This document shows positions 39,201-48,500 of a stretch of DNA of 60,341 bases, one piece after another (position 1 is the first letter of the stretch; each line of letters begins with the position of its first letter). The DNA comes from Ignavibacteriales bacterium (GTDB taxonomy: Bacteria; Bacteroidota; Ignavibacteria; Ignavibacteriales; Melioribacteraceae), in assembly GCA_021740915.1 (NCBI GenBank), contig JAIOYW010000022.1, positions 1 through 60,341 of the forward strand. The letters are read 5' to 3'. Under the pieces are notes generated by a model. That model was not told where the DNA came from. It did no database searches and saw only the letters and a program-made list of their open reading frames with translations. Both the position numbers and the translations under genes were made by a program.

Positions 39201-39442
39201 CCTAAAGCTCCCGCAAAACCATCCTGTGCCGACGTTCCATTTCTCAAAGCCGGGCCACCGGTAAAAGTCATATTGCTCTCCGCATACACATGGTTATTTG
39301 CATAACTTGTTAATGCAGCGGAACCTTGAGTCCAATTTCCAGGAGTATCAAAATTGATTGTCGTAGTCGTTTGACCATGGAATTCCTGCCCCAATCCCCA
39401 GAAAAAAAGTGTTAATAAAATCACCTGTAGCGTTTTTTTCAT
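36251..39442 (-). CDS. Large T9SS-sorted secreted protein with fibronectin III-like repeats
   Basis: 1063 aa from ATG 39442 (MKKTLQVILLTLFFWGLGQ, signal peptide; GGAG nine bases upstream). Order: an N-terminal jelly-roll-like domain (about 25-205), an FN3-type domain (about 210-330), a DUF-like bacterial Ig region (about 335-440), an FN3 domain with VTTNESITTKSS, and another FN3 unit nearly repeating the first (TANAAFGSG and IGTGNYVVY in both). A LamG-like domain (about 660-870) and the PVELTSFNGAVSGNTVTLNWQT module typical of this group follow. Last comes the T9SS sorting domain (QNYPNPFNPSTRI, LQSGIYIYELK, KKMMLIK). It is a cell-surface or secreted protein of unknown ligand. Confidence 0.87.
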   Translation of the reverse strand: MKKTLQVILLTLFFWGLGQEFHGQTTTTINFDTPGNWTQGSAALTSYANNHVYAESNMTFTGGPALRNGTSAQDGFAGALGTYSWRLSNSTPISWTGTYTASLEAGKKFSRFGFKARRWDGSPSPAFTVSYSFDGGSNWTTATSIGTSGVIDNAALGNTSDWTTFTQNISSSAGLSANQFIVKVSASSTTERLMIDDFSFDISDSFASEPTTQSSSINFTDVATTSFTINWTSGDGASRVVLMKEGGAVDASPVDGSAYTANAAFGSGDQIGTGNYVVYSGSGATVGITGLLHSTTYHISIFEFNGSGATTNYLTTSPATGSQLTETPVDPTLTISHAGLTEANLDGAEISLVLTNDTFKDGTLLNGSFTLNNEPSGVTVFSVAYVDETNATLTLDYDGTDFDSDISNFSITIAGLELDGGGDLTSNTLSITATVETAPTVTTNESITTKSSTTATWGGNVSADGGESVTQKGLCWNTSTEPTIANSKTEEGAGTGAITGSMSSLTANTQYFVRAYATNSVGTTYGSEYSFYTLADEPTTSATDAVFSDVASTTVTLSWTSGNGSDRIVLMKSGGAVDSDPVDGTTYTANAAFGSGTQIGTGNYVVYKGSGSTVDITNLTQGVTYHVAIYEFNGSGTSENYKASTPATGNETTTIPPSVLLLEENFNFTGNLTDNGWTAHSGAGTQPINTTTGLSYAGYPNSSIGNAALVDNTGEDINKALSSQQTSGILYTSFLINVTTISNGYFFHLITGTSTFAARVFIQDVSGNLRFGLDNSSTGTFSTTDFAVGTTYLCVLKYEINTNGACSLWVFSSGVPANESAAGAPLVTDSGGGMATVDGVALRQYSATQNIIVDGIRVSTGWSEAPLPVELTSFNGAVSGNTVTLNWQTATEVNNYGFEVERVVSPSASSGNNNAANWKSIAFIPGYGNSNSPKYYSFTDENPGAGNIQYRLKQIDTDGAFEYSDVVTVSLEESIPTEFALLQNYPNPFNPSTRITVNIPQEADVRLNVFNIIGEKVAELVNQRMQAGSHEFVFDASNLQSGIYIYELKAGNYSAIKKMMLIK

Positions 39443-39457
39443 GTAAAAAATCTCCAA

Positions 39458-39809
39458 ATTGTTTGATGCAAATTATAATTTTACAAATTAAAAGGATGTT
39501 AACAAAAAGTTAAGATTTGCCGGAAAAAGCCACAATAATCACACCCTTTAGTGTGCCGCTTAAGTCTGTTATTTATCGCTGGTTCAATTTTTTGAGAAAT
39601 AAAAGGGATAATAAGACTTGGTATAACAACTTAAGAATTTTTATATTAAATTTAAAATGAAAATTCGAAAAATCATTGCAGGAATTGTTAAATTCAGGAA
39701 GTTAAAGCATTTTTACCTGTCATAAGTAAATTGCTCCATACCCTTTTCCCTGCTTTTTAATACTAATGTTTTTAAATCAGAATTATTGATGCCCCGGAAT
39801 TAATACCCG
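39458..39809. other. 352-base divergent intergenic region
   Basis: AT-rich spacer between the FN3 T9SS gene and the endonuclease gene. It should contain both promoters. No small gene, no repeat and no hairpin with a T-run was found. Confidence 0.5.
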
Positions 39810-39830
39810 ATGGCAGTTTATAGGATAAAT

Positions 39831-42110
39831 ATGACTAAATTATTCTTCAGGAAGCAAGTATTTTTACTGCTTGTTCTGTGGGCAGGAGTGCTTTTTGCGC
39901 AGGCAGGCACATATTATGACGGGATATCTGTTGCAAATTCGTCATTTGTCGATGACCTTAAGTCGCTGGTGCGTTCGCCATATACAAAAATTTCCTACGA
40001 TAATTTTGACGAAACAAATGTTGCAAATTTTGCCGCTTCGGATAATGGCAACGGAACCTCCTCAGTTACATGTGTTTATTCAGGATATGTTTACACATAC
40101 ACTCCCCCGTTTACATGGGTAATTTTCAGCCGCGAGCATACTTATTGCCATAGCTGGATGCCGACAAACCCTGCTGAAAGCAGAAATGAATATGCCGATC
40201 AGCATCACCTTTTCCCGACACACCAGAATAATGCTAACGTCAGAAGAAGTAATCATCCTCTTGGAATAGTTGCTAATGTTTCCTATCAATATCTTGAGGG
40301 AAAGCTTGGGACAAATACATCAGGTGAAACTGTTTATGAACCCCGCAACTCTCATAAAGGCGATGCTGCCCGTGCAATTCTTTACATGATGCTGCGCTAT
40401 GACGATATCGATGGATTTAACTGGGATTTCAACAGCCTTAATCTAAGGATCACCTCACCTACTTATAACGAAGCACCGCAAAGTCTCGATCTTTTACTTG
40501 AATGGCATAACAGCGATCCGCCTGATGTATGGGAAGTAACGAGGAACGATTATATTCAGTCAATACAAAAAAACCGCAACCCGTTTGTTGATCATCCGGA
40601 ATACACCGATTATATTGATTTTAACGATATGAGTTATATAAGCGGTTCCTCTGCTGCCACCGAAATTAATTTTAGATCTGTCACAGCAACTGTACTCGAA
40701 AATTCAGGCAGTTATAATCTCACACTCAGCATAACGAATCCCTCTGCGACTGCAGCCGCCACGGCAGATATCGTTCTGACGAGCGGCTCCGCTTCGGATA
40801 TCGGCAATTATACCACTCAGAGCATCTCATTTCCTGCTGGTTCGTCCGCTGACATAAATGTTCCGGTTACAATTAACAATGGAATTATCTCAGGTTCAGA
40901 TAAAGAATTTGTATTCGGTATCCAAAATGTAAGCGGCGGTGAAAATGCCGCGGCAGGCGCGGTATCAGGTTTTACGCTGCGGGTAACAGAAGCGGGGCAA
41001 AGCCTTTACATTTCTGAATACAGTGATGCCGCCGGAACCGGTAATTTTATATATGAATTTGTAGAAATATACAATCCTCTTGCTGTGACTTTTAATGCCG
41101 GAGGCTATAAACTCAGACAGGCAAATTCATCAATAACATATACTATTCCTTCAAACACCTACATCCCGGCAACAGGATTTCTTGTTATCGCAAGGAACTC
41201 CACGCAGGAGGCTTTCGAGACATTCTGGAATAAAACTCTTGAGGGCAATGCGGTTTATGTGAATTCAGGCGGTTCTATACCGCAGTTAAACGGAGATGAA
41301 CAGTATCTTATTGAAGATGCATCCGGCATCAGCATCGATCCTTCAACCGATGATGAATTTTCTGCAAAACAAGTCACTGCAAATAACCGCGTTTACAGGC
41401 TTAGCACTGGAAATACACTTTCGGATTGGGCGCTGACCTCGTGGACAACCGCCACACCGGGTTCTTTTGATGAAAATCAGGTCCTGCCCGTGGAACTGAC
41501 GTCTTTCGATTACGAGGTACGCGGAGATGCAGTTTGCCTGCGGTGGAAGACTGCAACAGAAGTCAATAATTACGGTTTTGAAATAGAAAGAATGCTGGTC
41601 GCCTCCAATTATAAAGGAAACCTTACAGGTTCGCAGGAGGAACAAAAATGGGAAACGATTGCATTTCTTCCTGGTTATGGAAACTCAAACTCACCAAAAA
41701 ATTATGAATACACTGATTTTTCGCCCGGTGCAGGAAGAATATTTTACAGATTGAAACAAATCGACAATGACGGGGTATCGGTATATTCAAAAGTTCTTGA
41801 ACTTACTTTTTCGAAATCTATTGAAATCAAGGGCTTTTCATTATCGCAAAATTTCCCGAACCCCTTTAATCCATCGACTACAATTAATTATGAAATTGGC
41901 GAAAATTCAGGGACAGGGCTCAAACAGAATGTGAGACTTACTGTTTTTGATATATTAGGCAAAGAAATTGCCATACTCGTTAATTCACCCCAGGAGGCAG
42001 GTCAGCATTCGGTGAGCTTTAATGCCGCCAATCTGGAGAGCGGAGTGTATTTCTATGAACTGAAGTCCGGGGATTTTACTGCAAGAAAAAAAATGGTGTT
42101 CCTGAAATAA
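39831..42110 (+). CDS. Secreted endonuclease I with lamin-tail domain, T9SS-sorted
   Basis: About 759 aa. The ATG at 39831 has AGGA six bases upstream; ATG 39810 seven codons earlier is an alternative. The signal peptide ends at VLFAQAG. The endonuclease I (EndA/Bsn, PF04231) domain covers about 20-270, with active-site pattern REHTYCHSWM, DQHHLFPTH and RRSNHPLG. A Calx-beta-like stretch (about 275-390) follows, then a lamin-tail domain (about 395-510; YISEYSDAAGTGNFIYEFVEIYN). Then come the PVELTSFDYEV module and the T9SS sorting domain (QNFPNPFNPSTTI, LESGVYFYELK, KKMVFLK). It would degrade extracellular DNA for nutrients. Confidence 0.92.
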   Translation: MTKLFFRKQVFLLLVLWAGVLFAQAGTYYDGISVANSSFVDDLKSLVRSPYTKISYDNFDETNVANFAASDNGNGTSSVTCVYSGYVYTYTPPFTWVIFSREHTYCHSWMPTNPAESRNEYADQHHLFPTHQNNANVRRSNHPLGIVANVSYQYLEGKLGTNTSGETVYEPRNSHKGDAARAILYMMLRYDDIDGFNWDFNSLNLRITSPTYNEAPQSLDLLLEWHNSDPPDVWEVTRNDYIQSIQKNRNPFVDHPEYTDYIDFNDMSYISGSSAATEINFRSVTATVLENSGSYNLTLSITNPSATAAATADIVLTSGSASDIGNYTTQSISFPAGSSADINVPVTINNGIISGSDKEFVFGIQNVSGGENAAAGAVSGFTLRVTEAGQSLYISEYSDAAGTGNFIYEFVEIYNPLAVTFNAGGYKLRQANSSITYTIPSNTYIPATGFLVIARNSTQEAFETFWNKTLEGNAVYVNSGGSIPQLNGDEQYLIEDASGISIDPSTDDEFSAKQVTANNRVYRLSTGNTLSDWALTSWTTATPGSFDENQVLPVELTSFDYEVRGDAVCLRWKTATEVNNYGFEIERMLVASNYKGNLTGSQEEQKWETIAFLPGYGNSNSPKNYEYTDFSPGAGRIFYRLKQIDNDGVSVYSKVLELTFSKSIEIKGFSLSQNFPNPFNPSTTINYEIGENSGTGLKQNVRLTVFDILGKEIAILVNSPQEAGQHSVSFNAANLESGVYFYELKSGDFTARKKMVFLK

Positions 42111-42121
42111 AAATCTTACCC

Positions 42122-42153
42122 TTATTGCCGTGGGCTTCAGCCAACGGCAATAA
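42122..42153 (+). terminator. Hairpin terminator after the endonuclease gene
   Basis: 14-bp stem with one mismatch (42122-42135 with 42140-42153), four-base loop TTCA. The T-run is weak (TATCCTT), so it may work poorly or be a repeat-derived stem. Confidence 0.5.
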
Positions 42154-42230
42154 TATCCTTATTCCTCCCAAAATTATGTCATCTTCCCGCAGGACAGGAA
42201 TTGTCGAATATATACTTGTATAACAATTTC

Positions 42231-42273
42231 ATTTGTCATCGCGAGTCCCGCAGAGCGGGACGTGGCGATCTCC
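42231..42273. repeat. Imperfect palindromic interspersed repeat
   Basis: Core stem 42245-42251 with 42255-42261 (GTCCCGC/GCGGGAC), flanked by ATCGC/GCGAT. The sequence TGTCATCGCGAGTCCCGC...GGCGATCTC resembles a short palindromic repeat scattered through many bacterial genomes. Only one copy is seen in this window. Confidence 0.5.
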
Positions 42274-42425
42274 GGCAGAGATAATGCCTTCATCCAATCC
42301 TGAATACCTGCATAACCGCTCTTAAAAATATTTTCAAATAATCTTTACATACATAAAACTTTTCCAAAATACCTGCGTCTTAATATTTGCCGATCAATTT
42401 TGGAAGGCTGTAATATATTTGTTAG

Positions 42426-42445
42426 CTTACCTACCGGTAAGTAAG
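42426..42445. promoter_or_regulatory. TetR-family operator CTTACCTACCGGTAAGTAAG
   Basis: A 20-bp palindrome with one mismatched pair and a central ACCGGT, 15 bases before the tetR start codon. The 8-base element TATATTTG at 42414-42421 directly upstream resembles a Bacteroidetes-type -7 box, so repressor binding here would block the operon's own promoter. The binding itself is inference. Confidence 0.7.
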
Positions 42446-42460
42446 TTTATTGGTAAATTA

Positions 42461-43054
42461 ATGGAAATACCCGAAACCAAGCTAAAAGTGTTAAAAATTG
42501 CAGCGGAATTAATCTCTGCAAAAGGTTTTTATAATGTATCCGTCAGGGAAATCTGCGAGGCTGCCGGCGTTACAAAACCCGTGCTTTATTATTATTTTAA
42601 GGATAAAGAGGATGTTCTGGCTGAGCTTATTAATGAAGGCTTTATTCAGATGAAAGAACTTTACGCTCAGTATATTGATCCGGGTGCGTCATTCGAAGCG
42701 AATCTTAACGGACTTCTTAAAGTTTACCAGAATTATGCAGATTCTTATCCTTATCTGATCAGAATATCGGTGCATGTTCAGATAGCGCCGCTTCCCGAAA
42801 AAATCAAACTGCTCAGCAAACGCAGGAGCGAAGAATTGATTTCAATGATCACTTCGATTTTTGCCAAAGGCATTAAGGAAAAATATTTTCCAATAGATAT
42901 CGAACTTGGAATGCTTGTCTATAGCCTAACCGCCCCTTTTGGTATATTGATTGCCGAAAGCATTCTACTAAAACAAAACACAAAACCATTAAAAGATAAT
43001 CTCAAAAAATATTTCGATTTCTGGAAAACCCAATTTCTAAAAAAAGGACTTTAA
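42461..43054 (+). CDS. TetR/AcrR-family transcriptional repressor
   Basis: 197 aa from ATG 42461; an upstream in-frame TTG at 42419 falls before the operator and is rejected. The N-terminal helix-turn-helix (about 10-55) has VREICEAAGVTKPVLYYYFKDKEDVL, the signature TetR fold. The C-terminal ligand domain is alpha-helical. It should repress the tolC-adaptor-RND genes that follow 14 bases downstream and its own gene through the palindrome at 42426-42445, and release them when a toxic compound binds. Confidence 0.92.
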   Translation: MEIPETKLKVLKIAAELISAKGFYNVSVREICEAAGVTKPVLYYYFKDKEDVLAELINEGFIQMKELYAQYIDPGASFEANLNGLLKVYQNYADSYPYLIRISVHVQIAPLPEKIKLLSKRRSEELISMITSIFAKGIKEKYFPIDIELGMLVYSLTAPFGILIAESILLKQNTKPLKDNLKKYFDFWKTQFLKKGL

Positions 43055-43068
43055 CCGGAGTTACACTT

Positions 43069-44394
43069 ATGTTCAGAAAATTCTTGATCTTATTTTTATT
43101 TACAACCTTACTCTCAGCACAATCGAGGAATGTAATCTATCTTTCCTGGAATGATGTTGTCGGAAAATCATTAAAAGATAATCTGTCTCTGAAATCCAAA
43201 CAACTCGAATTTGAATCGCAAAATCTTGAAGTTTGGAAATCATGGTCACTTTTTTCACCAACTATTAAATATCAGGCTGCCGGTGTGTATAATGTTGAAC
43301 TCCCGACAATTGTTTTTATGGGTCAGAAATTCACAATGGGCACAAAATACACATTTCAGCATTCCATTGATGCCACGCTGCCCATTTTTACCGGCGGATC
43401 GCGGTATTTTAACCTGAGTACCCAGAAATATATCAAAAAATCGCTTGCCGAGGAATTAATTGGGAAAGAAGCGGAAACAGTCCTGATGTCGCTTCAAGCT
43501 TATTATGGAATAATTCTGGCAGATGAACTTTGTGCAACCGCTAAAGAGGCTGTTGAAGTAGCGGAATCAAACCTCAAACAAGTTCAGTCTTTTTATAATG
43601 AAGGAACAGCAACCGAACTCGATTTACAGAGAGCCCGGGCACAGTATTATTCTACTCTTCCTCAGTTCGAAAGCGCTGAATCAAACAGGCTCCTCTCCTA
43701 TCAAAACCTGAAATTTCTTCTCGATATTCCTGCTGCTGATTCCATAGTTGTATCTGATTCGCTCATAGCAAAGGACTTTCTTGCAGGATTAAAAGAAGTT
43801 AGTCTCGATGAATACAAAGTTCTTTCAGTAAGAAACAGAAGTGAGCTAAAAGCTCTCGGTTATCAGCTGGAGGCATCAAATGAAGCTGAAAAGTTAGTTA
43901 TTTCCTCGGCGCTGCCTTCCATTGCTCTTACAGCAAATCTGCAATTTCAGGCGTTTTCAGATAATAATGATGTTCAGTGGAAAGATTACACCCGTGCAAA
44001 AGCAATAACTCTTGGAATGCAGTGGTCTCTTTTTGAAGGCGGGAAAAGATATCTTGATTATCAGCAGGCAAAGATAAGAACCGATCAGGTAAGTATCCTG
44101 AAAAAACAGTTGGAGAATCAGATATCCCTTGAGGCAGAGCAAAATTATTACAAGTTTTATGAATCATCAAAGAATCTTCGCAGTCTGGAAGAAGCTATGA
44201 AGCAATCCAAAGAGAGTCTGCGGCTTTCAAATCTTCTATATAGCGAAGGCATGAGTGCGCAGCTCGATGTACTGAACACTCAATTGCTGTATAACAGCAG
44301 CCGGGTTCAGTATCTTCAGGGAATATATAACTACAATTTAGTTCAGTTACAATTACTTAAATCTATTGGAAAATTAAATACTATCTGGAATTAA
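43069..44394 (+). CDS. TolC-family outer-membrane efflux channel
   Basis: 441 aa. Signal peptide (MFRKFLILFLFTTLLSAQS), then two repeated helical-hairpin/beta units of the outer membrane efflux protein family (SLQAYYGIILADELC, EGTATELDLQRARAQY, later EGMSAQLDVLNTQLLY). The family's tunnel helices are rich in Asn, Gln and Leu as expected. It forms the outer-membrane exit duct of the tripartite pump encoded by the next two genes. It starts 14 bases after tetR and ends one base before the adaptor gene. Confidence 0.92.
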   Translation: MFRKFLILFLFTTLLSAQSRNVIYLSWNDVVGKSLKDNLSLKSKQLEFESQNLEVWKSWSLFSPTIKYQAAGVYNVELPTIVFMGQKFTMGTKYTFQHSIDATLPIFTGGSRYFNLSTQKYIKKSLAEELIGKEAETVLMSLQAYYGIILADELCATAKEAVEVAESNLKQVQSFYNEGTATELDLQRARAQYYSTLPQFESAESNRLLSYQNLKFLLDIPAADSIVVSDSLIAKDFLAGLKEVSLDEYKVLSVRNRSELKALGYQLEASNEAEKLVISSALPSIALTANLQFQAFSDNNDVQWKDYTRAKAITLGMQWSLFEGGKRYLDYQQAKIRTDQVSILKKQLENQISLEAEQNYYKFYESSKNLRSLEEAMKQSKESLRLSNLLYSEGMSAQLDVLNTQLLYNSSRVQYLQGIYNYNLVQLQLLKSIGKLNTIWN

Positions 44395-44395
44395 T

Positions 44396-45511
44396 ATGAA
44401 GAACAGAATCAAATATCTTGTAATCGTATCAATATTCTCCCTTTTCGTCTTCGCCGGATGCAGCGGAGAAACTGAAGAGAAGGAAGAAATAATTGTCCCC
44501 GTAAAAATTTACAAAGTACAGCCTGAGTCGCTGACACAGTATCTTAAACTCACGGGCAATATAAGCGCAGGCAAAGATCAGGTAATTTACAGTAAAATTT
44601 CTGAAAGGATTGATGCTCTGAATGTTAAACCGGGCGACAGAGTTGTAAAAAACCAGGTCATTGCAAGGCAGTATAACACATTATTTGCTAAAGGAGTTGA
44701 TGCTGCAAAAGCGAATGCTGCAAATGCTGAAGCTCAATTAGCGCTCGCCGAACAGAATTTCAGAAGGATGGAGCGGCTCTACGCTCAGAAAGCTATCAGC
44801 TCTCAGCAATTTGATCAGTCACAGACTCAATTTAAAGCTGCGTCTGCCGGACTTGATGCCGCTAAAGCGCAGCTTCAGCAAGCTGAAGAACAACTGGATA
44901 ATTGCGAAATAAAAGCTCCATTTGCCGGAGTAGCGGCAGTTGTATATGTTGAAAACAACCAGATGCTCCCGGCAGGTCAGCCGGTTGCGCAGATAATTGA
45001 TCCTTCAATAATGAAATCCAAAATGAGGGCTGCCAGCAGGGATATATACAACATTAAGCTTGGACAGAAAATCGATGTCTCTATCCCGTCGGTACCTGCT
45101 AAAAAGTATGCAGGAAAAATTACATCAATCGATCAGGCTATTGATCCGGTTTCAAAAACTCTGGAGCTCGAAGCGCTGATAACAGATGCTGATCAATACA
45201 TTAAGTCCGGAATGTATGCTGAATTTATGATTCCGACAATATCTGTTTCGAATTCCATGATAATTCCTGAAACAGCGCTGATCAGTCAGACCGAAGCAAG
45301 TATTAACAAAAGCACAGGTTTACAGGAAACATTAAAAAAGTACTTCCTTTTCGTAGTCGATAATGAAAAAGCTGATCTGAAGGAAGTCAAAGTCGGGCTG
45401 ATAGCAGACGGACGCGCTCAGATTACAGACGGGATCAATCTGAATGAAAGTGTTATTGTAGTTGGAAATAACATTGTACGCGAAGGTCAAAAAGTAAACA
45501 TCATAGATTAA
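44396..45511 (+). CDS. RND efflux periplasmic adaptor lipoprotein (HlyD/AcrA-like)
   Basis: 371 aa. A lipoprotein signal with lipobox FAGCS (Cys21) is followed by a barrel-sandwich lipoyl half (TGNISAGKDQVIYSKISERIDAL), a coiled-coil hairpin (about 95-160, Ala/Gln-rich), the second lipoyl half (CEIKAPFAGVAAVVY) and a beta-barrel (VSIPSVPAKKYAGKITSIDQ). It joins the RND pump to the TolC channel. The start is one base after the tolC stop, so it is coupled. Confidence 0.93.
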   Translation: MKNRIKYLVIVSIFSLFVFAGCSGETEEKEEIIVPVKIYKVQPESLTQYLKLTGNISAGKDQVIYSKISERIDALNVKPGDRVVKNQVIARQYNTLFAKGVDAAKANAANAEAQLALAEQNFRRMERLYAQKAISSQQFDQSQTQFKAASAGLDAAKAQLQQAEEQLDNCEIKAPFAGVAAVVYVENNQMLPAGQPVAQIIDPSIMKSKMRAASRDIYNIKLGQKIDVSIPSVPAKKYAGKITSIDQAIDPVSKTLELEALITDADQYIKSGMYAEFMIPTISVSNSMIIPETALISQTEASINKSTGLQETLKKYFLFVVDNEKADLKEVKVGLIADGRAQITDGINLNESVIVVGNNIVREGQKVNIID

Positions 45512-45525
45512 GGAAATGCGGCATT

Positions 45526-48500
45526 ATGATTTTATCTAAGTTTTCAATTAAAAGACGCATAACACTATTGATGTTTTATGCGATTGTAATGGGTTTCAGT
45601 ATTTTTGCATTCACTCAGTTGAAAATCGATTTCTTCCCTGATATTCAGTTCCCCATCGCAGGAGTAATAATCAATTACCCGGGAGTAGGTCCGCAGGATA
45701 TTGAAACAACAATAACAAGACCCCTTGAGGAAGCAATTTCCTCAGTTAAAAATATTAAAAAAGTCAATTCGCAGTCCTTTACAGGATCATCTATTATCAC
45801 TCTGGAATTCAAGTATGGTACAGATATGAACCAGGCTGAAGTAGATATTCGAAAAAATATTGACTTCGTGAAGGACATCTTACCTAATGAGGCTTCTGAC
45901 CCGCTTGTATTCGTGTTCGACCCTTCGATGAGCCCGATAATGTTCCTGAGCCTTAGTTCACCTTATCTTGGACAGTCGGAATTACGTAATCTTTCAGTTG
46001 ACAGAATCGAACCAATGCTCGAAAGAATTCCTGGCGTTGCTTCGGTTATGACAATGGGCGGACTTGAACGGCAGATAAATGTATATATGGATCCGACTAT
46101 GCTTGCTGCTTACAACCTGTCACCTAATGATATCAGCAATGCCCTTAGAGCTGGAAGAGGAATTCAGCCGGGAGGTTCGCTGAAAACAAAGCAGAAGACA
46201 TATCAACTGACTCTTAAAAGTGAATATACCACGCTTGAACAGATCAGGAAAACTCCCGTTATCATGAGGGGCGGCAGAACTATCTATATAGGCGATATTG
46301 CAAAAGTTGAGGATGGTTTTAAGGAATCGTCAACTGAAGTGCGTGCCGATTACCGCGAAGGCATTATGATAGTATTGAATAAGCAATCTGATGCAAATAC
46401 TGTTCAAACAACCGGATATGTAAGAGAAGCTATTCCCGATATCCTCAAACGACTTCCGCAAGGTACAAATATTAACATAATTTTTGCTCAGGCAGATTTT
46501 ATCACACTATCTGTAAATAATCTTAGGAATTCAGCGCTTATAGCATTTGTTCTTGCATTTCTCATAATATACGTTTTCCTGAGAAATCTGCGCGGAAGTA
46601 TAATAATGGGCATCTCAATGCCTATTTCTGTTATTGCTACTTTTGCAGTTCTTTTTGCGAGCGATATCACTCTGAATATTATTTCTATGGCCGGGCTTGC
46701 ACTCGCTATCGGAATGTTGGTTGATAACTCGATAGTTGTGCTTGAAAATATTTTCAGACACAAAGAAATGGGTTTGAGTAAAGCTGATGCGGCAGAAGCT
46801 GGAGCATCCCAGGTCGGGATGGCAATCACTTCGTCAACATTGACAACTGTTGCAGTTTTTCTGCCCGTTCTTTTTGTGCCGAACATAACAGGTCAGTTAT
46901 TCAAAGATATGGTACTGACTATCACGTTCAGTCTTATGGTTTCACTCATTGTGGCGCTGACTCTTGTACCTTCTATGGCTTCAACCTTTATTAATGTTGA
47001 AGATCATTCGAAGAATACCTTTTTTAACAGGCTAAAACGAAGATTTGGCAAATGGATTGATGGCTTAACAATCTATTACCATAAGATTCTTATGATATCC
47101 CTGAGAAGAAAGAAAACCGTACTTGCTATTGTTGCCGGTATGCTCGTCTTTTCGATTTTCCTTGCTTCAATAGCCGGCGGTGAATTTTTACCAAAAACTG
47201 ATAACGGGTTTATTAATCTGCTTGTGGAAACGCCATCAGGAAGCCCGATTGAAAAAACAAGGATAATCACATATGAACTGGAAGATATAGTTAAGGATGT
47301 GATCAAACCCGAGGAGATAGAGAACGTATCCTTTATGTTTGGAACCAGAGAAGGCATCGGGGCATTTGGTACGACCGAAAGCACTATCGAATCCTTTATA
47401 AAATTAAAACCTGTTAAGCAAAGAAAAAGAAGTCAGTTCGAAATTAATGACCTGCTGAGAGAAAGACTCGATAAAATCCCGGGAATAACTTACACATTCC
47501 AGGAGGGAGGAGGACTCACAACAGAAAAGGCAATTGAAGTAAAAATAATAGGGTTTGACCTCGACGGAAGTCTGAAAATCGCCGATGAAATCAAACAAAA
47601 AATGCAAAAAATTGAGGGATTTGTTGATACTGGCTTAAATATAAAAGAAACTACTCCTGAGCTTCAGGTCAACCTTAATTCGAACCTCTTAAATGATCTT
47701 CATCTCTCGACTTTGATGGTTGCCTCGAATATCTCCACAGCAATTCAGGGAAGCGTTGTATCCAGACTACGCGATGAAGGTGATGAATATGATATAAGAG
47801 TGCAGTTCGCAAAACAATTCCGTGATCAGAAAGAATCTCTTGGAAGGATCCAAATTGCTCTGCCAACCGGTAAAATGATTTCTCTTAATGAGATAGCCGA
47901 TATCAGTGAAAAACAGGCAGCGCCAACGATCTTCAGGGAAAACCAGAACCGCTTCGTATCTGTCGGAGCCGGACTTTCAGGATTAGAACTTTCACTCGCA
48001 GTTGAAGAAATTAATAAGATAATAAATTCAACGCCGATACCTTCGGAATTTCAGGTAATTATTGGCGGTACAGCAGAAGATCAGCAGGAAGCTTTCTTCT
48101 ATCTCGGACTTGCCTTTATGGCGGCAATCCTCTTGGTCTATATGATCATGGCGGCTCAGTTTGAGTCTCTGGTCGATCCTTTGATTATCATGATCACCGT
48201 TCCCCTCTCTGTCATAGGCGTTTTTCCATTCCTCTTTATCACCGGCACTTCGCTGAGTGTTATGGCTCTTGTCGGTTTAGTGATGCTGGTTGGTATAGCT
48301 GTTAATAATGGTATCGTGATGGTCGATTACATAAATCAGCAGCGCCGGAGCGGAATGGAGCTCTATGAAGCTGTTGAAAAAGGCAGCGTTGCAAGAATGC
48401 GCCCGGTCCTTATGACTGCGATGACAACCGCACTTGGGATGGTTCCTCTTGCAATTGAACTGGGTTCGGGTGCGGAAACCTGGTCACCTCTTGCCCGCGC

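Larger units (their letters stand above)
42111..42460. other. Intergenic region upstream of the efflux operon
   Basis: 350 bases. It contains the endonuclease terminator hairpin (42122-42153), a dispersed-type palindromic repeat (42231-42273) and the TetR operator (42426-42445). No open frame of note. Confidence 0.6.
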
